Shown: positions 17,901-27,958, numbered from the stretch's first letter. The stretch: 36,503 nucleotides of DNA from Streptomycetaceae bacterium (GCA_019243445.1 JAFAUH010000042.1:1-36503); one strand, 5' to 3'. Notes: generated from the letters alone by a model not told the origin. Numbers and translations: made by a program.

Positions 17901-19403
17901 ATGTCGGATACCTGGCGGCTTTGTCCCATGACTGGTCATTCCCCTGCGCGGGGCGTCGTCGGCGCTCCCCGGCTCGCCTCTGCTTCCGCCACTGCCGCGG
18001 AGGCGGAAGCGGGGGCGCCCGGGCTACTGCGGGCGCTCACTCCGCTGCTGCGGGAATGGCTGCCACGGCAGCGGTGGTTCGCCGGCAAGGGCCAGCCGAT
18101 CACCGGCTTCGGCTTGGTCTGCGCGACGGAGTTGCTGCCCGCCGACGGCGGGGCCGGTCGACCGCGGCTGCTCCATCTGCTGCTCGACGTGCACCAGGAC
18201 GACACCCCTCCCGACTGCTACCAACTCCTGCTCGGCATTCGCGAGCTGCTGCCTCCAGCGCTCGCCCCCGCGCTGATCGGGCATGCGGTGGGCGGGCCGC
18301 TCGACGGGCTTACCGTCTTCGAGGGGCTGCACGACCCGCGGCTTGCGACGCTGCTGCTGGAGCGGCTGCGCGCCTCGGGATCGGCTGGACATCTGCGGTT
18401 CTCGGCGGAGCCGGATACCGCGATCCCCTCAGGGCTCGCACCGCGGATGTCAGTGGCGGAGCAGTCCAACTCATCCATCATTTACGGAGATACATTCATC
18501 CTCAAACTATTTCGGCGTATTTTGCCGGGCTGCAACCCCGACCTGGAACTCTCGCTCGCCCTCGCACGAGTGGGCTCGACGCGGGTGGCTGCGCCCGCGG
18601 CATGGTTCGAGGCAGTCGGGCTGCACGAGGAGCCCGCGACCCTCGGCGTCCTGCAGCGTTATCTTCCCGGCTCCTCCGACGGCTGGGAGCTTGCCTTGCA
18701 AGCGGTCGACGCATCAGGTGCCCAGGGCGACTTCGCCGACGGGGATTTCACCAAACATGCCCACGCACTCGGGCGTGCCACCGCCGAGGTGCACACAGCG
18801 CTCGCCGACGCACTGCCCATGACCCTCCTGCGCCGCCCGCAGATCCAACAGCTCGCCGCGGCGATGGCCGGGCGCCTGGACAGCGCGGTGGCCGCCGTGC
18901 CCGCGCTCGGCCCCTACCGTACGGGGCTGCGGGATGCCTTCCAGGATCTCGCCGCATTCGGCGCGGGCGGCGGGACGGTACGGGCACAGCGCATCCACGG
19001 CGATCTCCACCTGGGACAGGCGCTGTTGACCCCGGCGCAAGGATGGGTGCTCATCGACTTCGAAGGTGAGCCGGCCCGGCCGCTCGCGGAGCGGCGCCGC
19101 CCGCACTCCCCCCTCCAGGACATCGCGGGCATGCTGCGCTCGTTCGACTACGCGGCACGGCACCGCGATCCGACGTCCCCCTATGCCGCCGACTGGGCCG
19201 CACGGCATCGCACCGCCTACGTCGCCGGCTACGCCGAACGGTCGGGCAATGACCCGAACGGCTCACCGGTGCTGTTGCGCGCCTTCGAGACGGACAAAGC
19301 TGTCTACGAAGTCGTCTACGAAGCCCGTCACCGACCCGACTGGCTGCCCATCCCCATGGCCGCGATCGAGCGGCTGTGCCATCCGCAACCGGCCCGTCCC
19401 TGA
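17901..19403 (+). CDS. mak: Maltokinase (Pep2/Mak)
   Basis: The 500-residue kinase phosphorylates maltose with ATP to maltose-1-phosphate, the GlgE substrate. It has an N-terminal cap domain (RQRWFAGKGQPITGFG) and an aminoglycoside-phosphotransferase-like fold with the catalytic loop RIHGDLHLGQ (D368) and LIDFEGEPARPL (D386). An in-frame ATG at 17871 directly abuts the treS stop, but ATG 17901 follows AAGAAGGGA at good spacing and is preferred. A patch at 18471-18524, encoding SSIIYGDTFILKLFRR, is only about 37% GC against roughly 70% around it. The gene lies between treS and glgB in one operon. Confidence 0.95.
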   Translation: MSDTWRLCPMTGHSPARGVVGAPRLASASATAAEAEAGAPGLLRALTPLLREWLPRQRWFAGKGQPITGFGLVCATELLPADGGAGRPRLLHLLLDVHQDDTPPDCYQLLLGIRELLPPALAPALIGHAVGGPLDGLTVFEGLHDPRLATLLLERLRASGSAGHLRFSAEPDTAIPSGLAPRMSVAEQSNSSIIYGDTFILKLFRRILPGCNPDLELSLALARVGSTRVAAPAAWFEAVGLHEEPATLGVLQRYLPGSSDGWELALQAVDASGAQGDFADGDFTKHAHALGRATAEVHTALADALPMTLLRRPQIQQLAAAMAGRLDSAVAAVPALGPYRTGLRDAFQDLAAFGAGGGTVRAQRIHGDLHLGQALLTPAQGWVLIDFEGEPARPLAERRRPHSPLQDIAGMLRSFDYAARHRDPTSPYAADWAARHRTAYVAGYAERSGNDPNGSPVLLRAFETDKAVYEVVYEARHRPDWLPIPMAAIERLCHPQPARP

Positions 19404-19427
19404 CTGGCCCTCTAGGAGGACCCGACT

Positions 19428-21803
19428 GTGAATCCGCGCTATCCCTCGCACCCTGCGCCCGGGTATGTACCGGCCACGTTCCTGCCGGGCACAGGGCCGG
19501 GCGCAGGCTCGGGCGGGGCCGCAGGGCCGGGCGCAGGCTCGGGCGGGGCCGCAGAGCCGGGCGCAGCACGGCCCTGCGAGGGCCACAGCGCACCGCTGAG
19601 CCCCGACCACAGCGCACCGCTGAGCCCCGAGGAGCACCGGCAGCTGTTCGACGGCGCTCATCACGACCCGCATGCGCTGTTGGGCGCGCATCACGTCAGC
19701 GGGGGTATCGCGTTCCGCGTGCTGCGTCCGTGCGCCCGCTCCGTCACCGTCGTCGCCAAGGGGCTGCGCGCCGAGCTCCACGACGACCGCCAAGGCCTGT
19801 TCACCGGCGTGCTGCCGCTGCAGGAGATCCCCGAGTACCGGCTGATGGTGGAGTACGACGGCGGGACGCACGAGGTCGAGGACCCTTACCGACTACTGCC
19901 TTCGCTCGGCGACCTCGATCTGCACCTGATCCGCGAGGGCCGCCATGAGCAGCTGTGGACGGCGCTCGGCGCACATCCGATGACACATCAGGGCGTGACG
20001 GGCACCCGGTTCACCGTGTGGGCACCGAACGCGCGCGGGGTGCGGGTAGTCGGCGACTTCAACTACTGGAACGGCACCGGCCATCCGATGCGCTCACTCG
20101 GCTCGTCCGGGGTGTGGGAACTGTTCCTGCCGGGGATCGGCGAGGGCACTCTCTACAAGTTCGAGATCACCCGCCAGGATGGCTCCCGCCAGACCAAGGC
20201 CGATCCGATGGCCCGCCGCACCGAGGTACCGCCCGCGACCGCTTCCCTCGTCACCGTCTCCCACCACCAGTGGCAGGACGAGGAGTGGATGGCGCACCGC
20301 GCCGAGATCCCCGTCCACCGGGCGCCGTTCTCCGTCTACGAAGTACACCTGCCGTCGTGGCGTCCCGGCCTGACCTACCGCGAGCTCGCCGAACAACTCC
20401 CCGCCTACGTCAAGGACCTTGGCTTCACCCATGTCGAGTTGATGCCCATTGCCGAGCATCCCTTCGGCGGCTCATGGGGCTACCAGGTCACCTCGTACTA
20501 CGCCCCCACCGCCCGCCTGGGCACCCCGGACGACTTCCGCTACCTGGTCGACGCGCTGCACCGGGCCGGGATCGGGGTGGTGATGGACTGGGTGCCGGGG
20601 CACTTCCCCAAGGACGAGTGGGCGCTCGCCTGCTTCGACGGGACGCCGCTGTACGAACACCCCGACCCCGCGCGGGCCGAGCACCCCGACTGGGGGACCT
20701 TGGAATTCGACTTCGGCCGCACCGAAGTGCGCAACTTCCTCGTCGCCAATGCCGTCTACTGGTGCACCGAATTCCACATCGACGGTCTGCGAGTGGACGC
20801 CGTCGCCTCGATGCTCTACCTCGACTACTCGCGCGAGCAGGGCCAGTGGAGTCCGAACCGGCACGGCGGCCGGGAGAATTTGGCGGCGGTGGAATTCCTG
20901 CAGGAGATGAACGCCACCATCTACCGCCGCTGCCCGGGCGTAGTCACCATCGCCGAGGAGTCAACGGCATGGGAGGGGGTCACCAGAGCCACCCACCACA
21001 CCGGCCCGAACGGCTTCGGCGGCCTCGGCTTCGGCCTGAAGTGGAACATGGGGTGGATGCACGACACCCTGGTGTATCTCTCCCACGAGCCGATCCACCG
21101 CAAATACCACCACAGCGAGATGACTTTCGCCATGGTGTACGCGTACTCCGAGAATTACGTACTGCCCATCTCGCACGACGAAGTGGTGCACGGAAAAGGC
21201 GCGTTGGTCTCCAAACCACCGGGTGACTGGTGGCAGCGGCGCGCCACCCACCGGGCCTACCTTGCCTTCATGTGGGCGCACCCTGGCAAGCAACTTCTGT
21301 TCATGGGCCAGGAGTTCGCGCAAGGAGCGGAGTGGTCGCACGAAAGCGGCCCCGACTGGTGGCTGTTGGACGAGGCCTACTCGGCGGCCGGTGACCACCG
21401 CAGCGTGCAGGATTTGGTCCGCGAACTCAACCGACAGTACGCCGCGACCCCCGCGCTGTGGCAACTCGACACCGACCCGACCGGTTTCTCCTGGCTCGAC
21501 TCCGGTGCCGCCGACGACAATGTCTTTTCCTTCATCCGCTACGACACCGGCGGGCAGCCGCTCGCCGCGATCAGCAATTTCTCACCTGTCGTACGGCACG
21601 GCTACCGCATCGGCCTTCCCGAAGTGGCGGCGTCCTGGCAGGAAGTCCTCAACACCGATGACCATGGCTACGGCGGCAGCGGAATGATCAACCCCGAGCC
21701 GCTCAAGACCGAACCTCTCGCATGGAACGGCCGCCCGGTCAGCGTAGAGTTGACGCTGCCGCCACTGGCGACGGTATGGCTACGTCCGGCCGCCACAAGG
21801 TAA
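19428..21803 (+). CDS. glgB: 1,4-alpha-glucan branching enzyme GlgB (GH13_9)
   Basis: The 791-residue enzyme makes alpha-1,6 branches in the glucan built by GlgE. It has two N-terminal CBM48-type beta domains (~75-165 and ~185-285), a GH13 barrel and a C-terminal beta domain. Key residues are D457 in [16 protein letters not shown]510 in [10 protein letters not shown] and D584 in [12 protein letters not shown]. The GTG start is fixed by AGGAGGA 7 bases upstream. The first 70 residues are a low-complexity extension built from two tandem repeats (30 bp and 24 bp units). It is the last gene of the glgE operon, with a terminator-like hairpin following. Confidence 0.97.
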   Translation: MNPRYPSHPAPGYVPATFLPGTGPGAGSGGAAGPGAGSGGAAEPGAARPCEGHSAPLSPDHSAPLSPEEHRQLFDGAHHDPHALLGAHHVSGGIAFRVLRPCARSVTVVAKGLRAELHDDRQGLFTGVLPLQEIPEYRLMVEYDGGTHEVEDPYRLLPSLGDLDLHLIREGRHEQLWTALGAHPMTHQGVTGTRFTVWAPNARGVRVVGDFNYWNGTGHPMRSLGSSGVWELFLPGIGEGTLYKFEITRQDGSRQTKADPMARRTEVPPATASLVTVSHHQWQDEEWMAHRAEIPVHRAPFSVYEVHLPSWRPGLTYRELAEQLPAYVKDLGFTHVELMPIAEHPFGGSWGYQVTSYYAPTARLGTPDDFRYLVDALHRAGIGVVMDWVPGHFPKDEWALACFDGTPLYEHPDPARAEHPDWGTLEFDFGRTEVRNFLVANAVYWCTEFHIDGLRVDAVASMLYLDYSREQGQWSPNRHGGRENLAAVEFLQEMNATIYRRCPGVVTIAEESTAWEGVTRATHHTGPNGFGGLGFGLKWNMGWMHDTLVYLSHEPIHRKYHHSEMTFAMVYAYSENYVLPISHDEVVHGKGALVSKPPGDWWQRRATHRAYLAFMWAHPGKQLLFMGQEFAQGAEWSHESGPDWWLLDEAYSAAGDHRSVQDLVRELNRQYAATPALWQLDTDPTGFSWLDSGAADDNVFSFIRYDTGGQPLAAISNFSPVVRHGYRIGLPEVAASWQEVLNTDDHGYGGSGMINPEPLKTEPLAWNGRPVSVELTLPPLATVWLRPAATR
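19494..19630. repeat. Two tandem repeats in the glgB 5' coding region
   Basis: A 30-bp unit occurs at 19494-19523 and 19524-19553 with a third partial copy, giving [10 protein letters not shown] repeats. A separate 24-bp unit occurs at 19583-19606 and 19607-19630, giving HSAPLSP(D/E). Both periods keep the frame. Confidence 0.92.
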
Positions 21804-21818
21804 GGCATCAAAGACGTG

Positions 21819-21851
21819 GCGGCCCCTGCCGACTCCTGTGGCAAGGGCCGC
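21819..21851 (+). terminator. Hairpin after glgB, probable operon terminator
   Basis: gcggcccctgcc (21819-21830) pairs with ggcaagggccgc (21840-21851) with a single mismatch and a 9-base loop, then tgttctttcc. It begins 15 bases after the glgB stop. Confidence 0.7.
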
Positions 21852-21981
21852 TGTTCTTTCCGACGCCTCGCAATTCTGCGGCAATCTCATGACCGTAAGG
21901 AACGCAATAGTGACCACAGACCCGCACGGCCTCATGCTGTGGCGAGTAATGCACCCGACCCTGTGGTGAAAGGTCCCCGTC

Positions 21982-23280
21982 ATGAGGCAATTACTCGGTG
22001 AGCGCGAGGCCAGGCCCCCTCGTCGGCGGCTCACAGCCGACCAGCGCAACGCGTTCCTCGCGGCCCAACTCGGCTGGGCGATGGACGCATTCGACTTCTG
22101 CATCGTCGTTTTCGTATATGACGAGATCAGCAAGAGCTTTCATGTCTCTTTGGAGACGGTAGCCTTCCTGACCACGGTCACCTTGCTGATGCGACCGGTG
22201 GGTGCGCTGCTGTTCGGCCTGTGGGCAGACAAAGCGGGTCGCCGGCTGCCGCTCATGGCCGACGTCTGTTTCTACTCGCTGGTCGGTTTCCTCTGCGCTT
22301 TCGCCCCCAACTTCACCGTGCTGCTGGTGCTGCGGCTGCTGTACGGGATCGGCATGGGTGGTGAGTGGGGCCTTGGGGCGGCACTCGCGATGGAGAAGAT
22401 CCCGGCCGAGCGGCGCGGCTTTTTCTCCGGTCTGCTGCAGGAGGGCTACGCCTGCGGATATCTGCTGGCCGCACTCGCCTATCTGCTGATCCACTCCGAG
22501 ATGCACCTGTCCTGGCGGTGGCTGTTCGGGCTGAGCATTCTCCCGGCGCTGATCAGCCTCGTCATCCGTTCCCGGGTGAAGGAGTCCGAGGTCTGGGAGA
22601 ACACCCGCGAATCGATGCGAGTCACCCGGACATCGAGGCGTGAGGTGCTGCTCAACGGGAAAATTGTGCGGCGTTTCGTCTATCTCGTCGCGCTGATGAC
22701 CGCGTTCAACTGGATGAGCCACGGAACTCAGGACATCTTCCCGGCTTTCTTGAAGGCCACCGAGCATGGCGGCGCCCACTTGTCGGCGTCGACGGCCGGC
22801 TGGATCGCGGTGATCTACAACATCGGCGCCATCATCGGCGGTCCGATCTCAGGCATGCTCTCCGAGCGCTACGGGCGCCGCTACATGATCGCCTTCTGCG
22901 CGCTGCTGGCTCTGCCGATCGTGCCGCTGTTTGCCTATTCGCACACGGCGGGCATGCTCGCCCTAGGGGCGTTCTTGATGCAGGTCATGGTGCAGGGGGC
23001 GTGGGGTGTCATCCCGGCTCACCTCACGGAGCTGTCACCGGATGCCATTCGCGGCTTCTACCCCGGTGTGACGTACCAGCTCGGCAACTGCCTGGCTGCC
23101 TTCAACTTGCCGATCCAGGTGGCGCTGGGGGAGTCCCACGGCTACCCCTTCGCACTGGCCGTGACGGTCGTGCCGACGCTGATCATCGTGGCCGTGCTGA
23201 CCCTGATCGGCAAGGAGGCCAAGGGCATTTCGTTCGGATCGGAACCGGCCGCCGCGGAAGCCACCACCGTGTACTCCTGA
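21982..23280 (+). CDS. MFS transporter, carboxylate/sialate-proton symporter type
   Basis: The 432-residue protein has about 12 membrane segments and the MFS signatures [12 protein letters not shown] between helices 2 and 3 and SERYGRRY after helix 8. The N-terminal [20 protein letters not shown] resembles the sialate/lactate-H+ symporter (SHS/JEN-like) branch, so uptake of a monocarboxylate or other organic acid is likely; the substrate is not fixed by sequence. A kinase of the CitA/DcuS type and its regulator follow, which supports an organic-acid role. AAAGG lies 9 bases before the ATG. The fourth codon is TTA (21991-21993), so in a Streptomyces-type cell translation would depend on the bldA tRNA. 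Confidence 0.87.
   Translation: MRQLLGEREARPPRRRLTADQRNAFLAAQLGWAMDAFDFCIVVFVYDEISKSFHVSLETVAFLTTVTLLMRPVGALLFGLWADKAGRRLPLMADVCFYSLVGFLCAFAPNFTVLLVLRLLYGIGMGGEWGLGAALAMEKIPAERRGFFSGLLQEGYACGYLLAALAYLLIHSEMHLSWRWLFGLSILPALISLVIRSRVKESEVWENTRESMRVTRTSRREVLLNGKIVRRFVYLVALMTAFNWMSHGTQDIFPAFLKATEHGGAHLSASTAGWIAVIYNIGAIIGGPISGMLSERYGRRYMIAFCALLALPIVPLFAYSHTAGMLALGAFLMQVMVQGAWGVIPAHLTELSPDAIRGFYPGVTYQLGNCLAAFNLPIQVALGESHGYPFALAVTVVPTLIIVAVLTLIGKEAKGISFGSEPAAAEATTVYS
21991..21993 (+). other. TTA codon at codon 4 of the transporter gene
   Basis: The gene starts ATG AGG CAA TTA CTC. No other in-frame start between here and the first membrane helix would avoid this codon, because the next methionine is inside helix 1 (AMDAFDF). 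Confidence 0.88.
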
Positions 23281-23382
23281 CAGCCCCTGTGCCGGCCCGG
23301 GCGATCCCGGCCCGGGCCATCCCGGGAGAATCCGGCGCACGCTCCCGATACAGAGCACGCCCGGCAGGGCACACTGGACGGC

Positions 23383-25203
23383 ATGCCCATACCACGGCCT
23401 CGCCGGCCTCGCCGCTGGTGGGGCCGGCCTGTCCCCTCCAGGCGCCCCCGCAGCCTGGCAGGTCAGCTACTCACCATGCAGATCATGGTGATCGCAGCTG
23501 TGCTGCTGGGATGCGTCTTCGTAGCGTACGTCTTCGCTCAGGACGAGGCGGATGACACCGCGCGCCAGCACGTCGTCAGCGAGGCGCGCACTCTCGCGGA
23601 CACGCCGACCGTTCGCCAGGCAGTCGTCAGCCGGGACCCGACCGCCGTACTCCAGTCGTACGCCGAACAAGTGCGCCGCGACACCGGTGTCTCGTTCATC
23701 ACGATCATGAGCCCGAGCGGAATACGGTTCACCCACCCCAACCCGGCGGAGATCGGCCGCCACTTCCTCGGGCACCGCGCCAGGGCCCTGGCCGGGCACA
23801 CCTTCACCGAGACCTATCGGGGCACCCTGGGCCGCTCCATCCGCGTCGTCACCCCGGTGTGGGGTACGCATGGCGAGGTCAGCGCCCTGGTGAGCGTGGG
23901 CGTCACCGTGCACAGCATCGACAGCCGCCTGTGCGACCAACTGCTGGCCCTGTCCGGGCTCGCCCTCGCCGCGCTGGCCGTCACCGGTATCGGCACGTGG
24001 CTCGTCGGATCCCGGTTGCGTCGCCATACCCACGGCATGGGCGCGCAGGAGCTGGGCCGGATGTACGACTACCACGAGGCGACCCTGCATGCGGTGCGGG
24101 AAGGCCTGCTTCTGCTCGACAAGGACCGGGAGGGGCAGATCCGGATCACTTTGTGCAACGATTCCGGGCGCGAGCTACTCGGGCTGCCGGCCGATACCGA
24201 AGGCCGCCGTCTCGATGATCTCGGGCTGCCCGAGTCGCTCATCACCGCGCTGGTGGCGTCGGAACCGCGGGTGGACGAGGTGCATCTGACCGCCGAGCGG
24301 GTCGTGCTCGTCAACACTCGGCCGGTGCGGACCGGTTCCCGGCGCGGCGTCGTGGCCACACTCCGCGACCATACCGAACTTCAGGCGCTCAGCGGCGAGT
24401 TGGACTCGGTGCGCGGTTTCGCCGAGGCTTTGCGTTCCCAAGCCCACGAGGCATCCAACCGCCTGCACACCATCGTCTCGCTGATTGCGCTGGGCCGACC
24501 ACAGGAAGCTGAGGAATTCGCCACCGCTGAGCTGGGGTTGGCACAAGCCCTCACCGACCAGGTGATAACTGCGGTCGCCGAGCCGGTGCTCGCCGCGCTG
24601 TTGCTCGGCAAGGCTGCCGAGGCCAACGAGCGCGGTGTGGACTTCCGCGTCACCTCCGACAGCCGCATCGACGACCGGCTGTTGCCACCCGCACTGAGCC
24701 CCCGCGATCTCGTCACCATCCTCGGCAATCTGATCGACAACGCGCTCGATGCGTCGATCGAGGCGGCCGGCTCGCCCGAATCGCCCGGCTCTCCTTCGCC
24801 GCGCCCGTATGTCGAGGTGACCGCCCGGATCGAGGAGGGGCAGCTGCTGCTGCGGGTGGCCGACTCCGGCCGCGGGGTGGATGCCGAGGAGCTGCAGGAG
24901 GTGTTCCGGCGCGGCTGGAGCACCAAACAGGCCGCCGACGACCGGGGCCGCGGGATCGGCCTCGCCCTCGTCCAGCAAACGGCGCACCGCGGAGGCGGTA
25001 CGGTGCACGTCGACCGGGAGGTGGGCGCAGTGTTCACCGTGCGGCTGCCGGTGGCAGAACATGAGCGACGCACGGGAACAGGCGGAGTGGGCAGAATGGG
25101 CGGTCGAGACTCCGGTCGAGGGGCGCGCCTTTGGCGCGACAGGACGGCCGGGGAGAGTGCGAGTGGGTGGGGAAGCGAAGGTACGGAGAGGGCCAAGGCG
25201 TGA
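23383..25203 (+). CDS. CitA/DcuS-family sensor histidine kinase
   Basis: The 606-residue membrane kinase has helix 1 (~33-52), an extracytoplasmic PAS-like sensor (~53-185, with TGVSFITIMSPSGIRFTHPN), helix 2 (~187-208), a cytoplasmic PAS (~225-335), a SpoOB-type dimerisation helix with phosphoacceptor H355 in RSQAHEASNRLHTI, and an ATPase domain (N449 in GNLIDNALDA, D493 in VADSGRG, and GRGIGLALV). Kinases of this family sense citrate, fumarate or related acids. The last ~45 residues are a Gly/Arg-rich tail not needed for the fold. Its TGA overlaps the regulator's GTG, so the pair is translationally coupled. It lies about 100 bases after the transporter gene. Confidence 0.92.
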   Translation: MPIPRPRRPRRWWGRPVPSRRPRSLAGQLLTMQIMVIAAVLLGCVFVAYVFAQDEADDTARQHVVSEARTLADTPTVRQAVVSRDPTAVLQSYAEQVRRDTGVSFITIMSPSGIRFTHPNPAEIGRHFLGHRARALAGHTFTETYRGTLGRSIRVVTPVWGTHGEVSALVSVGVTVHSIDSRLCDQLLALSGLALAALAVTGIGTWLVGSRLRRHTHGMGAQELGRMYDYHEATLHAVREGLLLLDKDREGQIRITLCNDSGRELLGLPADTEGRRLDDLGLPESLITALVASEPRVDEVHLTAERVVLVNTRPVRTGSRRGVVATLRDHTELQALSGELDSVRGFAEALRSQAHEASNRLHTIVSLIALGRPQEAEEFATAELGLAQALTDQVITAVAEPVLAALLLGKAAEANERGVDFRVTSDSRIDDRLLPPALSPRDLVTILGNLIDNALDASIEAAGSPESPGSPSPRPYVEVTARIEEGQLLLRVADSGRGVDAEELQEVFRRGWSTKQAADDRGRGIGLALVQQTAHRGGGTVHVDREVGAVFTVRLPVAEHERRTGTGGVGRMGGRDSGRGARLWRDRTAGESASGWGSEGTERAKA

Positions 25204-25889
25204 GCGACGTTGTCCAGGTGCTGGTCGTCGAGGACGATCCGGTGGCGGCGGACGCCCACCGGATGTACGTCGAGCGGCTCAGCGGCTTCGCCGTTGCCGG
25301 GATCGCGCACTCCGGCACCGAGGCGCTGCGCTTCATCGAGCGTCAGCGGGTCGATCTGGTCCTGCTCGACCTGCACCTCCCGGACGGCCACGGCCTGCAG
25401 GTCGTACGGTCGATGCGTGCGGCGGGGCACGGCGCGGACGTGATCGCGGTGACCTCGGCACGCGAGCTGGACATGGTGCGTCAGGCCGTGTCGGTGGGGG
25501 TGGTGCAGTATCTGCTGAAGCCGTTCACCTTCCCGGCGCTGCGCGAGCGGATGGAGCGGTGGGCACGGTTCCGCGACGAGTTGGCGGGCGGCGAGGCGTC
25601 CGGGCAGGAGGAGGTGGACCGCGCGCTGTCGGTGCTGCGCAGCCGCGAGTCGGCGGCCACGTTGCCCAAGGGGCTGAGCGCGTCGACGCTCGAGGCGGTG
25701 ACAGCGGCGCTGCGGCAATCGACCGCCGGCGTGTCTGCGGGCCAGGCTGCCGAGACGGTGGGCATCTCGCGGATCACGGCACGGCGCTATCTGGAGCACT
25801 TGGTGGGCACTGGACGTGCGCGCCGGGCACCGCAGTACGGGCAGGTGGGCCGCCCGGAGTTGAACTACCGCTGGATTCACCGTACTTGA
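25200..25889 (+). CDS. CitB/DcuR-family response regulator
   Basis: The 229-residue regulator has a receiver domain (1-125) with acidic pocket E11/D12, phosphoacceptor D57 in LLDLHLPDGHG and the KPF motif, followed by a DNA-binding helix-turn-helix (~175-215, VSAGQAAETVGISRITARRYLEHL) typical of the CitB/DcuR group. GTG 25200 overlaps the kinase stop (GTGA) and follows GGAGAGG; the longer open frame upstream lies within the kinase gene. The likely targets include the transporter gene upstream, by analogy with DcuSR and CitAB systems. The stop codon is inside the stem of the terminator. Confidence 0.93.
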   Translation: MSDVVQVLVVEDDPVAADAHRMYVERLSGFAVAGIAHSGTEALRFIERQRVDLVLLDLHLPDGHGLQVVRSMRAAGHGADVIAVTSARELDMVRQAVSVGVVQYLLKPFTFPALRERMERWARFRDELAGGEASGQEEVDRALSVLRSRESAATLPKGLSASTLEAVTAALRQSTAGVSAGQAAETVGISRITARRYLEHLVGTGRARRAPQYGQVGRPELNYRWIHRT

Positions 25890-25947
25890 CGAAGCTCCTC
25901 GCGTGGCGCGGCGGGTGGTCCTGTACGCAACAGCGAGGAGCTTCGTC
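25888..25947. terminator. Bidirectional terminator between convergent genes
   Basis: gacgaagctcctcgc (25888-25902) pairs perfectly with 25933-25947 across a 30-base loop. The response regulator ends in its left arm and the amidase gene ends 8 bases beyond its right arm, so it can serve both directions. Confidence 0.82.
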
Positions 25948-25954
25948 GGCCGGG

Positions 25955-27958
25955 TCACGGCCGCTGAAACTGCGACTTCACCTGTGACTTCACCTGCGAG
26001 TGCGGCGCCACTTCAGCGTCATTGAGCAAGGCAAGCCGGTGGTTGTACTGGATGACGTAGTACTTCTCGGTGCCGGTGACCACAGTGTCCGGCGGGTTCT
26101 TCGCGAAGAAGTCGTCCGCGGGGACCGGTGCGGCATTCGCCACGTATGCCTGGCCGCCGCGCACCGAGTACATGCTCAGTGGCTGCTGCGTGGACGGCGC
26201 GAAACCCCAAGGGTATTCGGACGGCTGCGGGTAGGCCTGCCCGTACACCGCGGCGGATGCGATGCCCGGCTTGGCGGAGACGATGGTGGCTCCCGGCGCG
26301 GGTGTGGTGTTCACGCCGTCGGGGTTGTAGAACCAGACCTTCGATCCCGCGTACCAGATCGCCGTCCAGTCACCGCGCTTGTCTGCGACCACGAACTGCT
26401 GTCCGGCGACGACCGTGTTGCCCCAGTTGTCGATCCGCTGTGTTCCAGTGGTGCCGGCGGAGTGCATTCCAGGATCCGCGAACAGCGGAGCCGTGGGGCG
26501 GGGTGCGGTGCGCACATACAGGAAGTTCGACGGCTGAGTCCGGGTGCTGCACCTCGTCGACCTCGTCGATGCCGGGGTGCCGCCTTCCCCAGTGGGCTGA
26601 CCACAGACCTGCACCGTCTGCCTGTTCGTGGCGAAATCCGGCGTGATGGTGATGGCGGTGCCGACCGGGCCGACCCCGTGCAGCAGGCCGAAGTCCCTTC
26701 CGGCGCCCAGCAGATGCATGAAATACGTCCAGTCCCAATACGGTCCGGGGTCCCAGTGCATTCCGCTGACTTTGCTGCTCGCCGGGCCGGGGACATTGTC
26801 GTGGCCGATGATGTGCCGGCGATCCAGTGGAATGCCATATCTGGCGGCCAGGTACCGCACCAGGTGGGCCGTGGCCCGGTACTGGGCCGTGGTGTACCAG
26901 GTCGCTCCACTGGCGGCAAAGCCCTCGTGCTCGATGCCGACAGAGTGCATGTTGAACCAGTAGTTGCCGGTGTGGAATGCCACGTCCTTGTCCGGAACCA
27001 CCTGGGTGACCTTGCCGGTCGATGACTGCATCACATAATTTGCAGCAGCGCCGTTGGCCGGATTCTTGAAGGCGCGGATGGCCTGCTGGTAGGAGCTTTC
27101 GGTGTCGTGAATGACGATGTAGCGGATGGCCAGCCCGTCAGCGAGCCGGTTCGCCTCCTGGTAGTTGCCGGAACCGGCCGGTAGGAAGGTGCACGCCACG
27201 CCGGGCGGGCACTCGACTTCCCGCCCGAAGTCACGCTTCAGCCCCAGCAGTGGGTTGTCCAGCTGGACGGTAATGGGCGTGACGGCCTGGGCCTGCAGGT
27301 GGAGTTCGCCGCCATCCGGCAACCGCTGGACGACTCCCTGCACGATGGTCCGAAACACATCGTCCACGAAGCTCTTCGCCCCGGCCTGGCTCAAGATCCC
27401 GCTGTACTCGGCCACAGCGCCGTACCACTGGGCTGGATCGGGCGGTGTGCCGCCAGTCAACTTCCGCTCGTAGGAAGCGAGCAGCGCCGCGCCGCCCCGG
27501 ATGTTTTGCAGGTCGTTGCCCCTCAGCTGTGCGGGTGAGGCGCCGGTCAGCTTGGCGGCGGCAGTCAAAGTGTGCAGCACCGGGTTACTGAGGAGCGCAG
27601 ACAGATCATGCCGTCCGACCGCACCGGCACCTCCGTCGGAGAGCATGCTCGGTGTGACGTCGGTGAGACCCATCACCCCATAGCCACCTTCGGTGTTGTA
27701 CTGCCCGTGATGCCCGTCCCACCGCGACTCCTCATACGACAGGCCGAGCAGGACCGGCAACGGCACATGGAACTCCTGCGCTGCCTGGCTGAATTTGCTC
27801 TGCAGACCGGCCGACGTGCCCGATGCGCTCTGCACGAGGCCGTACGCCGCGGTGGGTACGGTGAGCGCCGTCCCGGCGACAAGCGCTGTCGCGGCAGCAA
27901 TGCTTCTCTTGAACCTGAGGTACTTCTTCAGCCTGTGCCTGGCGCTGTTCTCCCGCAC
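25955..27958 (-). CDS. Secreted two-domain peptidoglycan hydrolase: lysozyme-like + N-acetylmuramoyl-L-alanine amidase
   Basis: The 667-residue protein has a signal peptide (~1-40), a transglycosylase/lysozyme-like domain (~50-200) with the acidic pair in LSYEESRW (E76/E77) and GGYGVMGLTDV, and an Amidase_2 domain (~275-415). Probable zinc ligands are H284 (IVIHDTESSY), H386 (IIGHDNVPGP) and D403 (DPGPYWDW), as in AmpD-type amidases; E343 lies in GIEHEGF. A C-terminal SH3-like region follows (FLYVRTAPRPT). It would cut both glycan and stem peptide links. Start is GTG after AAAGGGAAG. The C-terminus ends with a KSQVKSQ repeat from 12-bp units. A CRP-family site lies 168 bases upstream. Confidence 0.9.
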   Translation of the reverse strand: MRENSARHRLKKYLRFKRSIAAATALVAGTALTVPTAAYGLVQSASGTSAGLQSKFSQAAQEFHVPLPVLLGLSYEESRWDGHHGQYNTEGGYGVMGLTDVTPSMLSDGGAGAVGRHDLSALLSNPVLHTLTAAAKLTGASPAQLRGNDLQNIRGGAALLASYERKLTGGTPPDPAQWYGAVAEYSGILSQAGAKSFVDDVFRTIVQGVVQRLPDGGELHLQAQAVTPITVQLDNPLLGLKRDFGREVECPPGVACTFLPAGSGNYQEANRLADGLAIRYIVIHDTESSYQQAIRAFKNPANGAAANYVMQSSTGKVTQVVPDKDVAFHTGNYWFNMHSVGIEHEGFAASGATWYTTAQYRATAHLVRYLAARYGIPLDRRHIIGHDNVPGPASSKVSGMHWDPGPYWDWTYFMHLLGAGRDFGLLHGVGPVGTAITITPDFATNRQTVQVCGQPTGEGGTPASTRSTRCSTRTQPSNFLYVRTAPRPTAPLFADPGMHSAGTTGTQRIDNWGNTVVAGQQFVVADKRGDWTAIWYAGSKVWFYNPDGVNTTPAPGATIVSAKPGIASAAVYGQAYPQPSEYPWGFAPSTQQPLSMYSVRGGQAYVANAAPVPADDFFAKNPPDTVVTGTEKYYVIQYNHRLALLNDAEVAPHSQVKSQVKSQFQRP
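25970..25993. repeat. 12-bp tandem repeat at the amidase 3' end
   Basis: ctgcgacttcac and ctgtgacttcac follow each other, with a third decayed unit starting at 25994. They encode the KSQV repeat just before the amidase stop codon. Confidence 0.8.
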
